Shown in pieces: positions 51,515-61,079 of a DNA stretch of 64,000 bases. How positions within the stretch are numbered: the first letter of the stretch is position 1; each line of letters opens with the position of its first letter. The translations under genes and the position numbers were made by a program. The notes under the pieces are model-generated. The model was given only the letters and a program-made list of their open reading frames with translations, was not told where the DNA came from and did not search any database. The DNA lies in the NCBI GenBank assembly GCA_016712595.1, contig JADJQT010000001.1, forward strand, positions 310,001 to 374,000. The letters are read 5' to 3'. This DNA is from Rhodospirillales bacterium (GTDB lineage Bacteria > Pseudomonadota > Alphaproteobacteria > Rhodospirillales > Defluviicoccaceae).

Positions 51515-53023
51515 CTATTCCTCCAGCAGGCTGAGCTGGTTGTTCTCCGGGTCCTCCTCGTGGTCGATGAGGCGGATCGGATAATCGCCGGTGAAACAGG
51601 CGTCGCAGTATTGCGGCCGGCTGGCGTTCCGGCCAGGTTCATCCACCGCTCGGTAGAGGCCGTCGATACTGAGGTAGGCGAGTGAATCGACGCCGATATA
51701 ACGCACCATCTCTTCAAGGTTTCGCGTCGCTGCCAGCAGTTCCCTCCGCTCCGGCGTATCAATGCCGTAGAAGCACGAATGCGTTGTCGGCGGGCTCGAT
51801 ATCCGCAGGTGCACCTCGGCAGCGCCGGCATTGCGCACCATTTCGACGATTTTCACCGACGTGGTGCCGCGTACGATCGAATCGTCGACGAGCACGACCC
51901 TTTTGCCCTTCAGACGGGCGACGTTGGCGTTGTGTTTCAAGCGCACACCGAGCAGGCGGATGTGCTGCGCCGGCTCGATGAAGGTGCGGCCGACGTAGTG
52001 GTTGCGGATAATCCCGAGTTCGAAGGGCGTGCCCGATTGCTCGGCATAGCCGATTGCAGCGGGCACGCCCGAATCGGGCACCGGAACCACCAGATCGGCA
52101 TCGACGGGACTTTCCCTTGCCAGTTCCTCACCGATGCGCTTGCGGACCGCGTAGACATTCCGCCCTTCGATCGTCGAATCGGGACGGGCGAAGTAAATGT
52201 ACTCAAAGATGCAAAAACGGCGGGGCAGTTTGGTGAATGGTTTGATCGAGCGCAAACCCTGCTCATCGACGACGATCATTTCACCGGGCTCGACATCGCG
52301 GATAAACTGCGCGCCGATGATATCGAGCGCGCAGGTCTCCGAGCAGAGGATGTAGGCGCCATCGAGACGCCCGAGTACGAGTGGGCGGACCCCGTGAGGA
52401 TCGCGCATGCCGATCAGCTTTCGCCGCGTAATGGCGACGAGCGAATAGGTTCCCTCGAGCTGGCGCATCGCGTCAATCAGCCGGTCGATCACTGTCGAAT
52501 AGGGGCTGGTCGCGACGAGGTGGATGATCGCCTCGGTATCCGAGGTCGAATGGAAGATCGATCCGCGGCGGACCAGCGCCCGGCGAACAACCAGCGCGTT
52601 CGTCAGGTTACCGTTGTGGGCGATGGTCAGGCCGCCGAACTCGAAATCGGCGAAGAGCGGCTGCACGTTGCGCAGAATCGTCTCGCCGGTCGTAGCGTAG
52701 CGGACATGGCCGACGGCGACCGAGCCCTTCAGGCGGCGGATGATCGCCGAGGTGCCGAAGTTGTCGCCGACGAGTCCCATCGCCTTGTGCGCGTGGAAGT
52801 GTTCGCCGTCGAAACTGACGATGCCGGCGGCCTCCTGACCCCTATGCTGCAGGGCGTGCAGCCCGAGGGCGGTCGTCGCCGCCGCGTCGGTGTGGCCAAA
52901 GACGCCGAAGACGCCGCATTCGTCGTGGAAATGGTCGTCGTCGAGACCGGATGTGTCGCCAACGTCGGTACGGGCGGCGCCGTTCGCCTCGGTCGTAGAA
53001 GTATTGTCAGCGGTCACTGTCAA
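51515..53023 (-). CDS. purF: Amidophosphoribosyltransferase
   Basis: PurF makes 5-phosphoribosylamine from PRPP and glutamine, the first step of purine synthesis. The 502-residue protein has a short propeptide-like N-terminus ending before Cys36 (HDECGVFGVFGH), the nucleophile of the Ntn glutaminase domain. The glutaminase part follows (VGHVRYATTGE, TIAHNGNLTNA). The phosphoribosyltransferase domain has the PRPP motif VVLVDDSIVRGTTS. The iron-sulfur-type cysteines of the Bacillus form appear in part (CDACFTGDYP). The gene overlaps cvpA by 17 bases. Confidence 0.97.
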   Translation of the reverse strand: MTVTADNTSTTEANGAARTDVGDTSGLDDDHFHDECGVFGVFGHTDAAATTALGLHALQHRGQEAAGIVSFDGEHFHAHKAMGLVGDNFGTSAIIRRLKGSVAVGHVRYATTGETILRNVQPLFADFEFGGLTIAHNGNLTNALVVRRALVRRGSIFHSTSDTEAIIHLVATSPYSTVIDRLIDAMRQLEGTYSLVAITRRKLIGMRDPHGVRPLVLGRLDGAYILCSETCALDIIGAQFIRDVEPGEMIVVDEQGLRSIKPFTKLPRRFCIFEYIYFARPDSTIEGRNVYAVRKRIGEELARESPVDADLVVPVPDSGVPAAIGYAEQSGTPFELGIIRNHYVGRTFIEPAQHIRLLGVRLKHNANVARLKGKRVVLVDDSIVRGTTSVKIVEMVRNAGAAEVHLRISSPPTTHSCFYGIDTPERRELLAATRNLEEMVRYIGVDSLAYLSIDGLYRAVDEPGRNASRPQYCDACFTGDYPIRLIDHEEDPENNQLSLLEE

Positions 53024-53684
53024 TCAACCGTTCGAGTTCCCGACGCTCGCCCTCGCTATAGCCCCCCGGCTTTTGCTTGCCGCTATTTTGCGGACTCTTC
53101 GGATCCGGGGTGATGATGTCGCGCACCATCCGTTCCGTTTCAAGCGCTTTTATTGCACGCGTGCGCTGTGGATCGGACGCCTGGGTCATTGGCAGTGGAT
53201 CGGACTTGATCAGCGATTGCAGTGTGTTTGCGCCCCGTTCCACCAGGGGTCGGGCCCGGGCATTGCGCATCCAGTCAGGCTGCTCGGCGGGCGCGATGAG
53301 CCAGGCGATCGGGATGTAGGCAAGGCAGACGAGCAGGGCTCCCCGCAGCAGACCGAAAAGAAAGCCGAGCGAGCGGTCAACGGCGTTCAGCGCGCTGTCC
53401 TGCACCGTGCGCGCGGCCGCTCGCGTTAGCAGCGACAGGAGCAGCAGGGCAACAATGAACAGCACGCCGCCGGCGGCGACATCGGCCAGCAACGGCAGGG
53501 TGATGAACTCACGGGCGATCGGCCGGGCGTAGGGCAGGCCGAAGACGACGGCGAGCGCGGCCCCGACCCATGCCGCCATCGACAGCACCTCGTGGACGAA
53601 GCCGCGCGCGAAGGCGAGGACGGCGGAGACGAGCAGGATGCCGATGATCGCAAGATCGGCGAGCGTGAATGGCAGGTTATCCAC
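53007..53684 (-). CDS. cvpA: CvpA-family membrane protein
   Basis: 225 residues. Four hydrophobic segments fill the first 140 residues (LADLAIIGILLVSAVLAFARGFVHEVL, AWVGAALAVVFGL, GGVLFIVALLLLSLL, LGFLFGLLRGALLVCLAYIPIAWLI), matching the CvpA/colicin V production family. The C-terminal tail is polar. CvpA is linked to envelope homeostasis and is often placed next to purF, as here. GTG 53684 has GGAGG eight bases upstream and starts the family similarity; the frame overlaps radA by 8 bases and purF by 17. Confidence 0.93.
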   Translation of the reverse strand: MDNLPFTLADLAIIGILLVSAVLAFARGFVHEVLSMAAWVGAALAVVFGLPYARPIAREFITLPLLADVAAGGVLFIVALLLLSLLTRAAARTVQDSALNAVDRSLGFLFGLLRGALLVCLAYIPIAWLIAPAEQPDWMRNARARPLVERGANTLQSLIKSDPLPMTQASDPQRTRAIKALETERMVRDIITPDPKSPQNSGKQKPGGYSEGERRELERLIDSDR

Positions 53685-55074
53685 GACCGGACCTCCGGGT
53701 CCCGAGCGCTTCGGGCGGTTGGCGCAGCAGTGTGAGAAGGTCGCCAACGTGACCTGTTTCAACGCGATGCAACATACTCTTGTCGGGCGCGGCTCCGCGA
53801 CGCAGCGGTACGATCGCCGCCTCAAAGCCGAGCTTCGCCGCTTCTTTCAGGCGCGCGTCGGCACGTGCGACCGCGCGGACCTCGCCGGCAAGGCCGATCT
53901 CGCCAAAAACAACCGTCTGAGGCGGGAGCGGGCGGGCAAGGGCGGCGGACGACAGGGCCGCCGCGACGGCCAGATCGGCGGCCGGCTCCACGATGCGCAG
54001 TCCGCCGGCGACGTTGAGAAAGACGTCGCTGGTCGCAAAAGCCATTCCGCAACGCGCTTCCAGCACGGCGAGAATCATCGCAAGTCGCGCGCTGTCCCAA
54101 CCGACCACGGCGCGGCGGGGCGCGGCAAAGGCGGACGGGGCGATCAAGGCCTGGATTTCGACCAGAACCGGACGGCTCCCCTCGATGCCGGCGAACACCG
54201 CCGAGCCGGAGACGTCGTGATCACGCTCGGCGAGAAAGAGCGCCGATGGATTGGTCACCTCGTCCAGACCGGCATCGGTCATGGTGAATACGCCGATTTC
54301 GTCCGTTGGACCGAAGCGGTTTTTGACGCCGCGCAGGATGCGGAATGGGTGCCCGCGCTCACCTTCAAAATAAAGCACCGTATCGACCATGTGTTCGAGC
54401 ACCTTTGGCCCCGCGATCATGCCTTCCTTGGTGACGTGGCCGACAAGCAGCAAGACGAAGCCGTGGCGCCGTGCCAGACGGATCAGTACCTGCGCCGATG
54501 CCCTTACCTGCGCCACGGTTCCAGGTGCAGAATCGAGATCGCCCAGGCCGAGGGTCTGGATCGAATCGATGATCACCACGTCCGGCGCGCCGGGGTTGCC
54601 GATTGTCGCCGCGATATCGTCAACCATCGTTGCCGCAGCAAGCTGTACAGGCGCGTTGCGCACGCCCAGACGGTCCGCGCGTAGACGAAGCTGGTCGATC
54701 GCCTCCTCGCCGGAGATGTAGACGACTGTCGCCGTCTGCGCCAGGGCTGCCGCAACCTGCAGCAACAGTGTCGACTTGCCGATGCCGGGATCACCGCCGA
54801 TCAGCACGGCTGATCCGGCGACGAGACCGCCGCCGGTCACCCGGTCGAACTCGCCGATGCCCGTGCTTCGCCGGGCCGGCCCCTCGACCGCGCCAGCCAG
54901 CGGCACCAGCGCCAGCCGGCGCTTTGGCCCGCGCCCGATGGGGGCAAGCGGCGAATCGCCGCCGATTTCTTCGATCAGCGTGTTCCACGCGCCGCAGGCG
55001 TCGCAACGCCCGCTCCATTTCGGATGCGCTGTACCACAATCCTGGCACACGAAGACATTGGTCGCGCGGGCCAT
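53677..55074 (-). CDS. radA: DNA repair protein RadA (Sms)
   Basis: RadA promotes branch migration of recombination intermediates. The 465-residue protein has a C4 zinc finger (CQDCGTAHPKWSGRCDACG), the RecA-like ATPase with Walker A GGDPGIGKSTLL and Walker B VVIIDSIQTL, the hallmark KNRFGPTDEIGVF, and a C-terminal Lon-protease-like domain (GGLRIVEPAADLAVAAALSSA, FGEIGLAGEVRAV). It lies 40 bases after mlaF and overlaps cvpA. The order alr-mlaEF-radA-cvpA-purF suggests a long transcript. Confidence 0.96.
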   Translation of the reverse strand: MARATNVFVCQDCGTAHPKWSGRCDACGAWNTLIEEIGGDSPLAPIGRGPKRRLALVPLAGAVEGPARRSTGIGEFDRVTGGGLVAGSAVLIGGDPGIGKSTLLLQVAAALAQTATVVYISGEEAIDQLRLRADRLGVRNAPVQLAAATMVDDIAATIGNPGAPDVVIIDSIQTLGLGDLDSAPGTVAQVRASAQVLIRLARRHGFVLLLVGHVTKEGMIAGPKVLEHMVDTVLYFEGERGHPFRILRGVKNRFGPTDEIGVFTMTDAGLDEVTNPSALFLAERDHDVSGSAVFAGIEGSRPVLVEIQALIAPSAFAAPRRAVVGWDSARLAMILAVLEARCGMAFATSDVFLNVAGGLRIVEPAADLAVAAALSSAALARPLPPQTVVFGEIGLAGEVRAVARADARLKEAAKLGFEAAIVPLRRGAAPDKSMLHRVETGHVGDLLTLLRQPPEALGTRRSGRG

Positions 55075-55114
55075 CGTCTCAGCGTCCGTCGCGGCGTGCG
55101 ACCGCGTGGCGCAC

Positions 55115-55894
55115 TTACGCTCTCACCGCCATCTGAATGGGACCTTCGGCGCGGCCGTTGATGAACTGCTCGACCAAAGGATCACCTGAATTATCGATCT
55201 CGGCGACCGATCCGGCCCACACGATCCGGCCCCGGTAGAGCATCGCAATGCGATGGGCGATCTTCCGGGCACTGTGCATATCGTGGGTGATGGACAACGC
55301 GGTCGCGCCGACCTCACGAGTGGTCTTGATGATCAGATTATTGATCACGTCGGCCATGATCGGATCGAGACCGGTGGTCGGCTCGTCGAAAAAGGTGATC
55401 TCAGGATCGGCGGCGATGGCGCGGGCGAGGGCGACGCGTTTCTGCATACCTCCGGAGAGTTCCGCCGGCTGCAGGTCGGCGACGTCGGCGCCGAGCCCGA
55501 CCAGGGCCAGCTTTTCGATGGCAACGGCGCGCGCCTCGCCACGGTTGATTCGTTTACGCGCCAGCAATCCGAAACTGACATTCTCCCAGACCGGCAGGCT
55601 GTCGAACAGCGCACCGCCCTGAAAGAGCATTCCGAATTTTCGGCTCACCTGTTCGCGGCGCGACGGCGCCAGTCCCAGCACCTCCTCGCCGTCGATCTCG
55701 ATCGAGCCCTCGTCGGCGGCGAGAAGGCCGAGGATGCACTTGAGCAGTACCGACTTGCCGGTGCCGGAGCCGCCGATGACGACCACGGATTCGCCCACGC
55801 CGACATCAAGGTCAACGCCGTCCAGCACGCGTTTCGCGCCGAAGGCCTTGCGCAGGCCGCGGATGCGGATCTTCTTCGCAGCAAGCTCGCTCAT
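55115..55894 (-). CDS. mlaF: MlaF-type ABC transporter ATPase
   Basis: 259 residues, ATP-binding component of a phospholipid or MCE-type transporter of the Mla kind. Visible are IRGLRKAFGAKRVLDGVDLDV, Walker A GGSGTGKSVLL, the Q-loop in MLFQGGALFDSLPVWENV, the signature ELSGGMQKRVALARAI, and Walker B ITFFDEPTTGLDP. The ATG at 55894 overlaps the mlaE stop by four bases. MlaD (the MCE protein), MlaB and MlaC are not in the window, so the rest of the system must be elsewhere. Confidence 0.94.
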   Translation of the reverse strand: MSELAAKKIRIRGLRKAFGAKRVLDGVDLDVGVGESVVVIGGSGTGKSVLLKCILGLLAADEGSIEIDGEEVLGLAPSRREQVSRKFGMLFQGGALFDSLPVWENVSFGLLARKRINRGEARAVAIEKLALVGLGADVADLQPAELSGGMQKRVALARAIAADPEITFFDEPTTGLDPIMADVINNLIIKTTREVGATALSITHDMHSARKIAHRIAMLYRGRIVWAGSVAEIDNSGDPLVEQFINGRAEGPIQMAVRA

Positions 55895-56664
55895 CGGGCG
55901 AAGAACAGTTCCGTCAGGACGTAATCGAAGCACAAGATGAGGATCGACGACGAGACGACGGCGTTGGTGGTTGCCGTTCCAACCCCTTGCGCCCCGCCCT
56001 TCGACGAATACCCATGATAGCATCCCATCAACGTGACGATGAAGCCGAAGGCGGAAGCCTTGACGAGGCCGGACACCAGGTCCTCCGCCTTCAGGGCTTC
56101 CCAGGTGTTCTGTATGTATGTTGCCTCGTTGAAGCCAAGCTTGTAGACGGCGACGAGATAGCCGCCGAAAACGCCGATGACGTCGGCAATGAGCACCAGC
56201 AACGGCAGCATGGTAACGCCGGCGATCAGGCGTGGTGCAACCATGTACTTCATCGGGTTGGTCGAAAGGGTGCTCAGCGCGTCGAGCTGTTCGGTCACCC
56301 GCATTGTTCCGATTTCCGCGGCCATCGCCGCGCCGATGCGTCCAGCGACCATCAGACCGGCGAGAACGGGGCCCAACTCGCGGGTCAGCGAGACAACGAC
56401 GACGTTGGCAATCGCCGATTCGGCGGAAAAGCGGGCGAACCCTGTGTAGCTCTGCAGCGCCAGCACCATGCCGGTGAAGATCGCCGTCAACCCGACCACG
56501 GGCAGGGAGTAGTAGCCGATGTCGATCAACTGGCGCAGCAGGCTGCGTCCATAGATCGGCGGGCGGAAGCAATGGCCGATCGCAGAACCGGCGAACATCA
56601 CCAGCCGGCCGGTTGTCGCCAGCACCATGAGCACAAAACCGCCGACGACCTGAAGTGCGCCCAT
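55891..56664 (-). CDS. mlaE: MlaE-type permease
   Basis: 257 residues from ATG 56664; the frame is open to 56730 within alr. It has the MlaE family membrane pattern and conserved regions: IDIGYYSLPVVGLTAIFTGMVLALQSYTGF, LVAGLMVAGRIGAAMAAEIGTMRVTEQLDAL (read here as LAGLMVAGRIG), and FGFIVTLMGCYHGYSSKGGAQGVG. With MlaF it forms the core of a lipid transporter between the membranes. GGGAACGCGAAGAGA precedes the chosen start, while 56730 lacks a ribosome-binding site. Confidence 0.94.
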   Translation of the reverse strand: MGALQVVGGFVLMVLATTGRLVMFAGSAIGHCFRPPIYGRSLLRQLIDIGYYSLPVVGLTAIFTGMVLALQSYTGFARFSAESAIANVVVVSLTRELGPVLAGLMVAGRIGAAMAAEIGTMRVTEQLDALSTLSTNPMKYMVAPRLIAGVTMLPLLVLIADVIGVFGGYLVAVYKLGFNEATYIQNTWEALKAEDLVSGLVKASAFGFIVTLMGCYHGYSSKGGAQGVGTATTNAVVSSSILILCFDYVLTELFFAR

Positions 56665-56698
56665 TCTCTTCGCGTTCCCGTGTTCCGTCGGCTCGTGT

Positions 56699-57841
56699 TC
56701 AGGTGGCGGCAGAGAGCCACCGGCGGGCATATCTGTTGCCCAGCGATGTCAGGATCTCGTATCCGATCGTTCCTGCTTCGCGCGCGACCTCGTCGATCGG
56801 ATGGTGTGGCCCAATCAGCTCGATAAGCGTGCCGGGCTGGACCGCCTGATCGTCGACTCCCGTCACATCGAACGTGGTCAGATCCATGGAGATCCGCCCG
56901 ACGATCGGCACACGCCAGCCCCCGATATATCCCGCGCCGCAGTTTCCCAGCGACCGCAGGATGCCGTCGGCGTAGCCGACACCGACAGTGGCGATGCGCC
57001 GCGGTCCCGATGCCGCATAAGACGCACCGTAGCCAACGCTCTCGCCTGTGTCAATTTGACGCACTTGCAGCACCGGGGCTTCAAGCCGGACGACCCCTTG
57101 CATCGGGCTGGTTTCACCGGCGACAGAAGATCCACCGTAAAGAGCGTACCCCGGCCGGACGAGGTCGAACAAGAAGCCATCGCCGAGAAATACACCCGAC
57201 GAAGCGGCGAGGGATGCGGGTGCCGCTGGCAGCCTGCTGCGTGCGGTGGCAAAGGCGGCACGCTGCTTGTGGTTGAGCGGATGCCCGGGCGCATCAGCGC
57301 AGGCGAGGTGGCTGAGGACGAGGCCGAGGGCGATGCCGGAAAGGCGATCGGGTTCTGCGCAGAGCCGGGCGAACTCGTCCGGCGGCAGGCCCAGGCGCGC
57401 CATGCCGGTATCGACGTGAATCGCCGCCGGCAAGCGGCAGTCGAGGGCTTCGGACAGCGACGCCCAGGCGCCGATCTCATCGAGGGTATTCAGCACCGGA
57501 ATGAGGCCGTACTGGACAAACTCCATTTGGCCAGTCGGCGGCGCACCGTTCAGCACAAAAATGGCGGGTGGCGATGTCTCTTCCGCTTCGCTCTCCGCCG
57601 CGGCACGTTGCAGGCACCAGCGCAGGGTAATCGCTTCATCGAGGGTGGCGACGAAAAACACTCGGCAACCCGCGGCCCAAAGAGCCGGGGCCACCTGCTC
57701 GACGCCGAGCCCGTAAGCATCGGCCTTGACGACAGCGGCGCACTCGGCGGGCGCGGCCCGATCGCGCAGCGCCCGCCAATTGGTGACAATAGCGCCCGCG
57801 TCAATGCTCAGCACCGCCCCGGCGGTGTCCTCTCGCGTCAT
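56699..57841 (-). CDS. alr: Alanine racemase
   Basis: Alr interconverts L- and D-alanine with PLP, supplying peptidoglycan. The 380-residue protein has the Schiff-base Lys39 in AAVVKADAYGLG, the HVDTGMARLGL segment, LASSSGVFLG (read LAASSGVFLG), and the opposite-face catalytic Tyr in ESVGYGASYAA. The C-terminal beta domain includes VGRISMDLTTFDVT. It lies 9 bases after dnaB and probably shares its transcript; mlaE follows with its frame overlapping the end. Confidence 0.96.
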   Translation of the reverse strand: MTREDTAGAVLSIDAGAIVTNWRALRDRAAPAECAAVVKADAYGLGVEQVAPALWAAGCRVFFVATLDEAITLRWCLQRAAAESEAEETSPPAIFVLNGAPPTGQMEFVQYGLIPVLNTLDEIGAWASLSEALDCRLPAAIHVDTGMARLGLPPDEFARLCAEPDRLSGIALGLVLSHLACADAPGHPLNHKQRAAFATARSRLPAAPASLAASSGVFLGDGFLFDLVRPGYALYGGSSVAGETSPMQGVVRLEAPVLQVRQIDTGESVGYGASYAASGPRRIATVGVGYADGILRSLGNCGAGYIGGWRVPIVGRISMDLTTFDVTGVDDQAVQPGTLIELIGPHHPIDEVAREAGTIGYEILTSLGNRYARRWLSAAT

Positions 57842-57850
57842 GTTGCGTCC

Positions 57851-59377
57851 TTACAAGTCAGGCGTATCGCGCGGGTCCAGATCCCCGAAGCGGGTGAACT
57901 CGCCCTCGAAAAACAGCTTGATGTTTCCGATTGGCCCATGCCGTTGTTTGGCGATCATCACGTCCGCGAGGTTGTGCGCCCGTTCGCAGCGCTCCATCCA
58001 GTCCTGGTGGCGTTTTTGAAATTTATCGTCAGTCTCATCCGGCCGCTGCGTGGGCTCGGTGCGTTCGAGATAATACTGCTCGCGAAAGACGAACATCACC
58101 ACGTCCGCGTCCTGCTCGATCGTGCCGGATTCGCGCAGGTCGGCGAGTTGTGGACGCTTGTCCTCACGTTGCTCGACAGCGCGGGAAAGCTGCGAGAGCG
58201 CCACAACTGGCACCTCCAGCTCTTTCGCCAGTGTTTTCAGCCCGCGGGTGATCTCGGAGAGTTCCTGCACCCGGCTGTCGTGGCGCGAGCCTGGCGAGGG
58301 CGCGATGAGCTGCAGGTAGTCGATAACCAGCATCCCGAGTCCGAACTGCCGCTTGAGCCGGCGCGCCCGGGTGCGCATCGCGCTGATGGAAAGGGCGGGC
58401 GTATCGTCGATGAAGATCGGTAGCCGCTGCAGCTCCTGGCTCGCCATCACCAGATCCGGAAACTTGTCGGATGGTACCATGCCCCGGCGGATGCGATCGG
58501 AGGGGATGCGCGTCTGCTCGGCGAGGATGCGGGTGGCGAGCTGTTCGCGCGACATCTCGAGCGAGAAAAAGCCGACAATCGCACCATCGACGACCTTGGC
58601 GGGTCCGCCGTCGGCTGGCGTTTCGCGGCGAAAGGCGCGGGCGGCATTAAAGGCAAAATTGGTCGCGAGCGCTGTCTTGCCCATGCTCGGCCGGCCCGCG
58701 AGGATGATCAGGTCGGACGGATGCAGGCCGCCCAGCTTGCCGTCAAGATCGCGAAAGCCCGTCGGCACGCCGGATAGCAAGCCCTGGCGCTTGTGCGCGG
58801 CCTCCGCCATCTTTAGCGCGCTGATCATCGTCTGCTTGAAAGCCTCGAAACCACCGTCATAGGTGCCCTTGGTGGCGAGATCATAAAGCCCCTGCTCAGC
58901 CATCTCGATCTGCGTGTCCGCCGCTTCGGCGACGTCGCTCGCATAGGCGCGGTTGACCACGTCCTCGCCGAGGGCGATCAGTTCGCGGCGCAGGTAGAGG
59001 TCGTGAACCAGCCGGCCGTACTCGCCGGCATTGATCGGGCTGGCGGCGCATTCGGTGAGGCGGATGAGATAGGCGAGGCCACCCGCCTGCGCCAGCAGTT
59101 CGTCCTGCTCGAACCAACCCTTCAGCGTGACAGGATCGGCGATCTGTCCGCGTTCGATTAGACGGCAGCAGGACTCGTAGACGCGCGTGTGCTCGGCGAG
59201 AATGAAGTGCTCGGAACGCAGGAAATCGGACACGCGCTCGAACGCGCGATTGTTGACGAGAATGGCGCCGAGCAAGGCCATTTCGGCGTCGATGTTGTGC
59301 GGCAGGCGGCGAAGCAGCGGCGTTGGGCTTGCCGAGGTTCGCGCCGGTGCGAGGTTTATTTCGAGAGGCGTCATCAA
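57851..59377 (-). CDS. dnaB: Replicative DNA helicase DnaB
   Basis: 508 residues. The N-terminal domain (LPHNIDAEMALLGAILVNNRAF) and linker precede the RecA-like motor with Walker A LAGRPSMGKTALA, the FFSLEMSREQLATR H1a region, Walker B MLVIDYLQLI, and the DLRESGTIEQDADVVMF motif. It unwinds DNA at the replication fork. A short intein-free gene of normal length. The ribosomal genes rpsF, rpsR and rplI, frequent upstream partners, are not present; instead a convergent-free 240-base gap separates it from the cytochrome gene. Confidence 0.97.
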   Translation of the reverse strand: MMTPLEINLAPARTSASPTPLLRRLPHNIDAEMALLGAILVNNRAFERVSDFLRSEHFILAEHTRVYESCCRLIERGQIADPVTLKGWFEQDELLAQAGGLAYLIRLTECAASPINAGEYGRLVHDLYLRRELIALGEDVVNRAYASDVAEAADTQIEMAEQGLYDLATKGTYDGGFEAFKQTMISALKMAEAAHKRQGLLSGVPTGFRDLDGKLGGLHPSDLIILAGRPSMGKTALATNFAFNAARAFRRETPADGGPAKVVDGAIVGFFSLEMSREQLATRILAEQTRIPSDRIRRGMVPSDKFPDLVMASQELQRLPIFIDDTPALSISAMRTRARRLKRQFGLGMLVIDYLQLIAPSPGSRHDSRVQELSEITRGLKTLAKELEVPVVALSQLSRAVEQREDKRPQLADLRESGTIEQDADVVMFVFREQYYLERTEPTQRPDETDDKFQKRHQDWMERCERAHNLADVMIAKQRHGPIGNIKLFFEGEFTRFGDLDPRDTPDL

Positions 59378-59616
59378 TCGCCGTTTCGGTGGTGGCGTAA
59401 GGAGCGCATAGCGTACGCTCTGGCCCGCCTGTGGAGAACATTAAAGCCGGGCATAACTGGCACCGGGCATGCTTCCGGCCGGCGGCGGCGCAAGGTCAAC
59501 GACGCTGGGGGGCGCGGGGAGCGGCGAACAGCAGCTCTTGCGATAGGCATCGGACAAGAGATCGCCCCGGAAAGAGCCGGGGCGAGGGTGGGCTTTCGCT
59601 GAAGCCGGATCGCGGT

Positions 59617-61011
59617 TTAGAGGACGCGCATATAGGCGACGAGATCTTTCTTCTCGTCCTCGCTGAGCTTGGTGCCGAGGACGAGGTTGAAGAACTCGAC
59701 GGTGTCTTCGAGGGTCAAGAGCCGGCCGTCGTGCAAGTACGGCGGAGAATCCTTGATACCGCGCAGCGGGAAGGTCTTGATCGGACCATCCGCGGAGGCC
59801 ATGCGTCCGTTGATCATCTGCGGCTTGAAGAACCGCTCGGTCTGCAGATTGTGCATCAGATTATCGGTGAAATACGGTGCCTGATGACAGGCCGCGCACT
59901 GCCCCTTGCCGAAGAACACCGCTTCGCCGCGCCGTTCGGCGTCACTGGCTTTGGTTGCATCGAGGCGTCCGAAGAGGTCCAGTTTCGGCGCGGGTGGAAA
60001 ATCAAGAATCTCCTGGAATTCGGCCATGAAATGGACCTGGCTTCCGCGTTCCAGGATGTTCACGCCCTTCTTGGTGGCGATCACCGGATCGCCGTCGAAA
60101 TAAGCGGCGCGCTGCTCGAACTCGGTGAAGTCCTCGACGGTCTTCAATGCCCGCTGGGAGCCGAACAGTCGCTGGATGTTGACGCCGCGCAGCGAGGGGG
60201 TGTCGAGCCGGTGGCGGAATTCCTGGGGACGAATGTCGCCGACGAGGTGCGTCGCCGCATTCGTATGGCCGTTGGCGTGACAATCAAAGCAGGTCACCCC
60301 CCGGCTGGGCAAAGCCGACCGGCGATCTTCAGTCTGGTTGAACTGTTGCTGCGGAAACGGCGTGACGAGGAGCCTTACGCCCTCAATCTGCTTCGGATTG
60401 AGGATACCGTTGAACAGCGCATAGTAATTCATGATGGTGACGAGCTGCCCCCTCGAGACGTCACCGAGATCGGGCCGTGTCGTCAGGAAGATCGCCGGGG
60501 GAAACTCGGGAAGAAAGTGATCAGGCAGATCGTAGTCGAGATCGAAGCGAGTAAGGTCGCGGCCTTCCTGCTTGTTGATTTCGTTGATGTGGAATTTCGG
60601 GAAGACCATTCCGCCTTCGGGATGGTTCGGGTGCGGCAGCGGCAGGAAACCTTTCGGGAACAGGCCCTTGTCCTTGATCTCATCGGGGCTCATCTTCGTC
60701 AGTGAGTCCCAGGTCGCACCGCTCGGCAGTTTCGCCCGGACTCCTTCCTGTACCGGCTTGCCGCGAAACATCTTGGCGTCAGCGGCGGGGTGATCGCCCA
60801 GGTCGTATCGCTGGTTCAAAAGGTCCGCCTGCCGTCGTTCGACCTCCGGCTTGGCGTTCTTCATGCGGCTCATCGTTGTCGCGAAATCTTCGGTGATGGC
60901 GACCGGCGCGTAGCTCGTCGGCTGCTGCGCCTCGACGACCGAGGCGGCGAGGCCTCCCGCGACGATAACCGCCGCGCCCATACATCGTACAAAAAGGTTT
61001 AAGCGGATCAT
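59617..61011 (-). CDS. Di-heme cytochrome c peroxidase-like protein (CcpA/MauG family)
   Basis: 464 residues. A signal peptide (FVRCMGAAVIVAGGLAASVVEA) sends it to the periplasm. Two heme c sites are visible: GVTCFDCHANGH and GQCAACHQAPY. The C-terminal PLRGIKDSPPYLHDGRLLTLEDTVEFFN is typical of bacterial di-heme peroxidases. It probably reduces hydrogen peroxide using cytochrome c, or acts as a MauG-like oxidase. Length exceeds that of simple CcpA because of an N-terminal extension of about 150 residues. ATG 61011 follows GGAGGGAGAGAG. An Irr-type iron box lies about 70 bases upstream. Confidence 0.92.
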   Translation of the reverse strand: MIRLNLFVRCMGAAVIVAGGLAASVVEAQQPTSYAPVAITEDFATTMSRMKNAKPEVERRQADLLNQRYDLGDHPAADAKMFRGKPVQEGVRAKLPSGATWDSLTKMSPDEIKDKGLFPKGFLPLPHPNHPEGGMVFPKFHINEINKQEGRDLTRFDLDYDLPDHFLPEFPPAIFLTTRPDLGDVSRGQLVTIMNYYALFNGILNPKQIEGVRLLVTPFPQQQFNQTEDRRSALPSRGVTCFDCHANGHTNAATHLVGDIRPQEFRHRLDTPSLRGVNIQRLFGSQRALKTVEDFTEFEQRAAYFDGDPVIATKKGVNILERGSQVHFMAEFQEILDFPPAPKLDLFGRLDATKASDAERRGEAVFFGKGQCAACHQAPYFTDNLMHNLQTERFFKPQMINGRMASADGPIKTFPLRGIKDSPPYLHDGRLLTLEDTVEFFNLVLGTKLSEDEKKDLVAYMRVL

Positions 61012-61079
61012 TTGACTCTCTCCCTCCGTGGTTGATGGCGCTGTGGCGCAATGTGCTCCTTGGTCGCGCGCACAGCATA

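Noticed and set aside
56801..58423. Long rightward open frame (540 codons)
   Set aside because: It is antisense to alr and dnaB, both certain genes, and its sequence has no recognisable motif.
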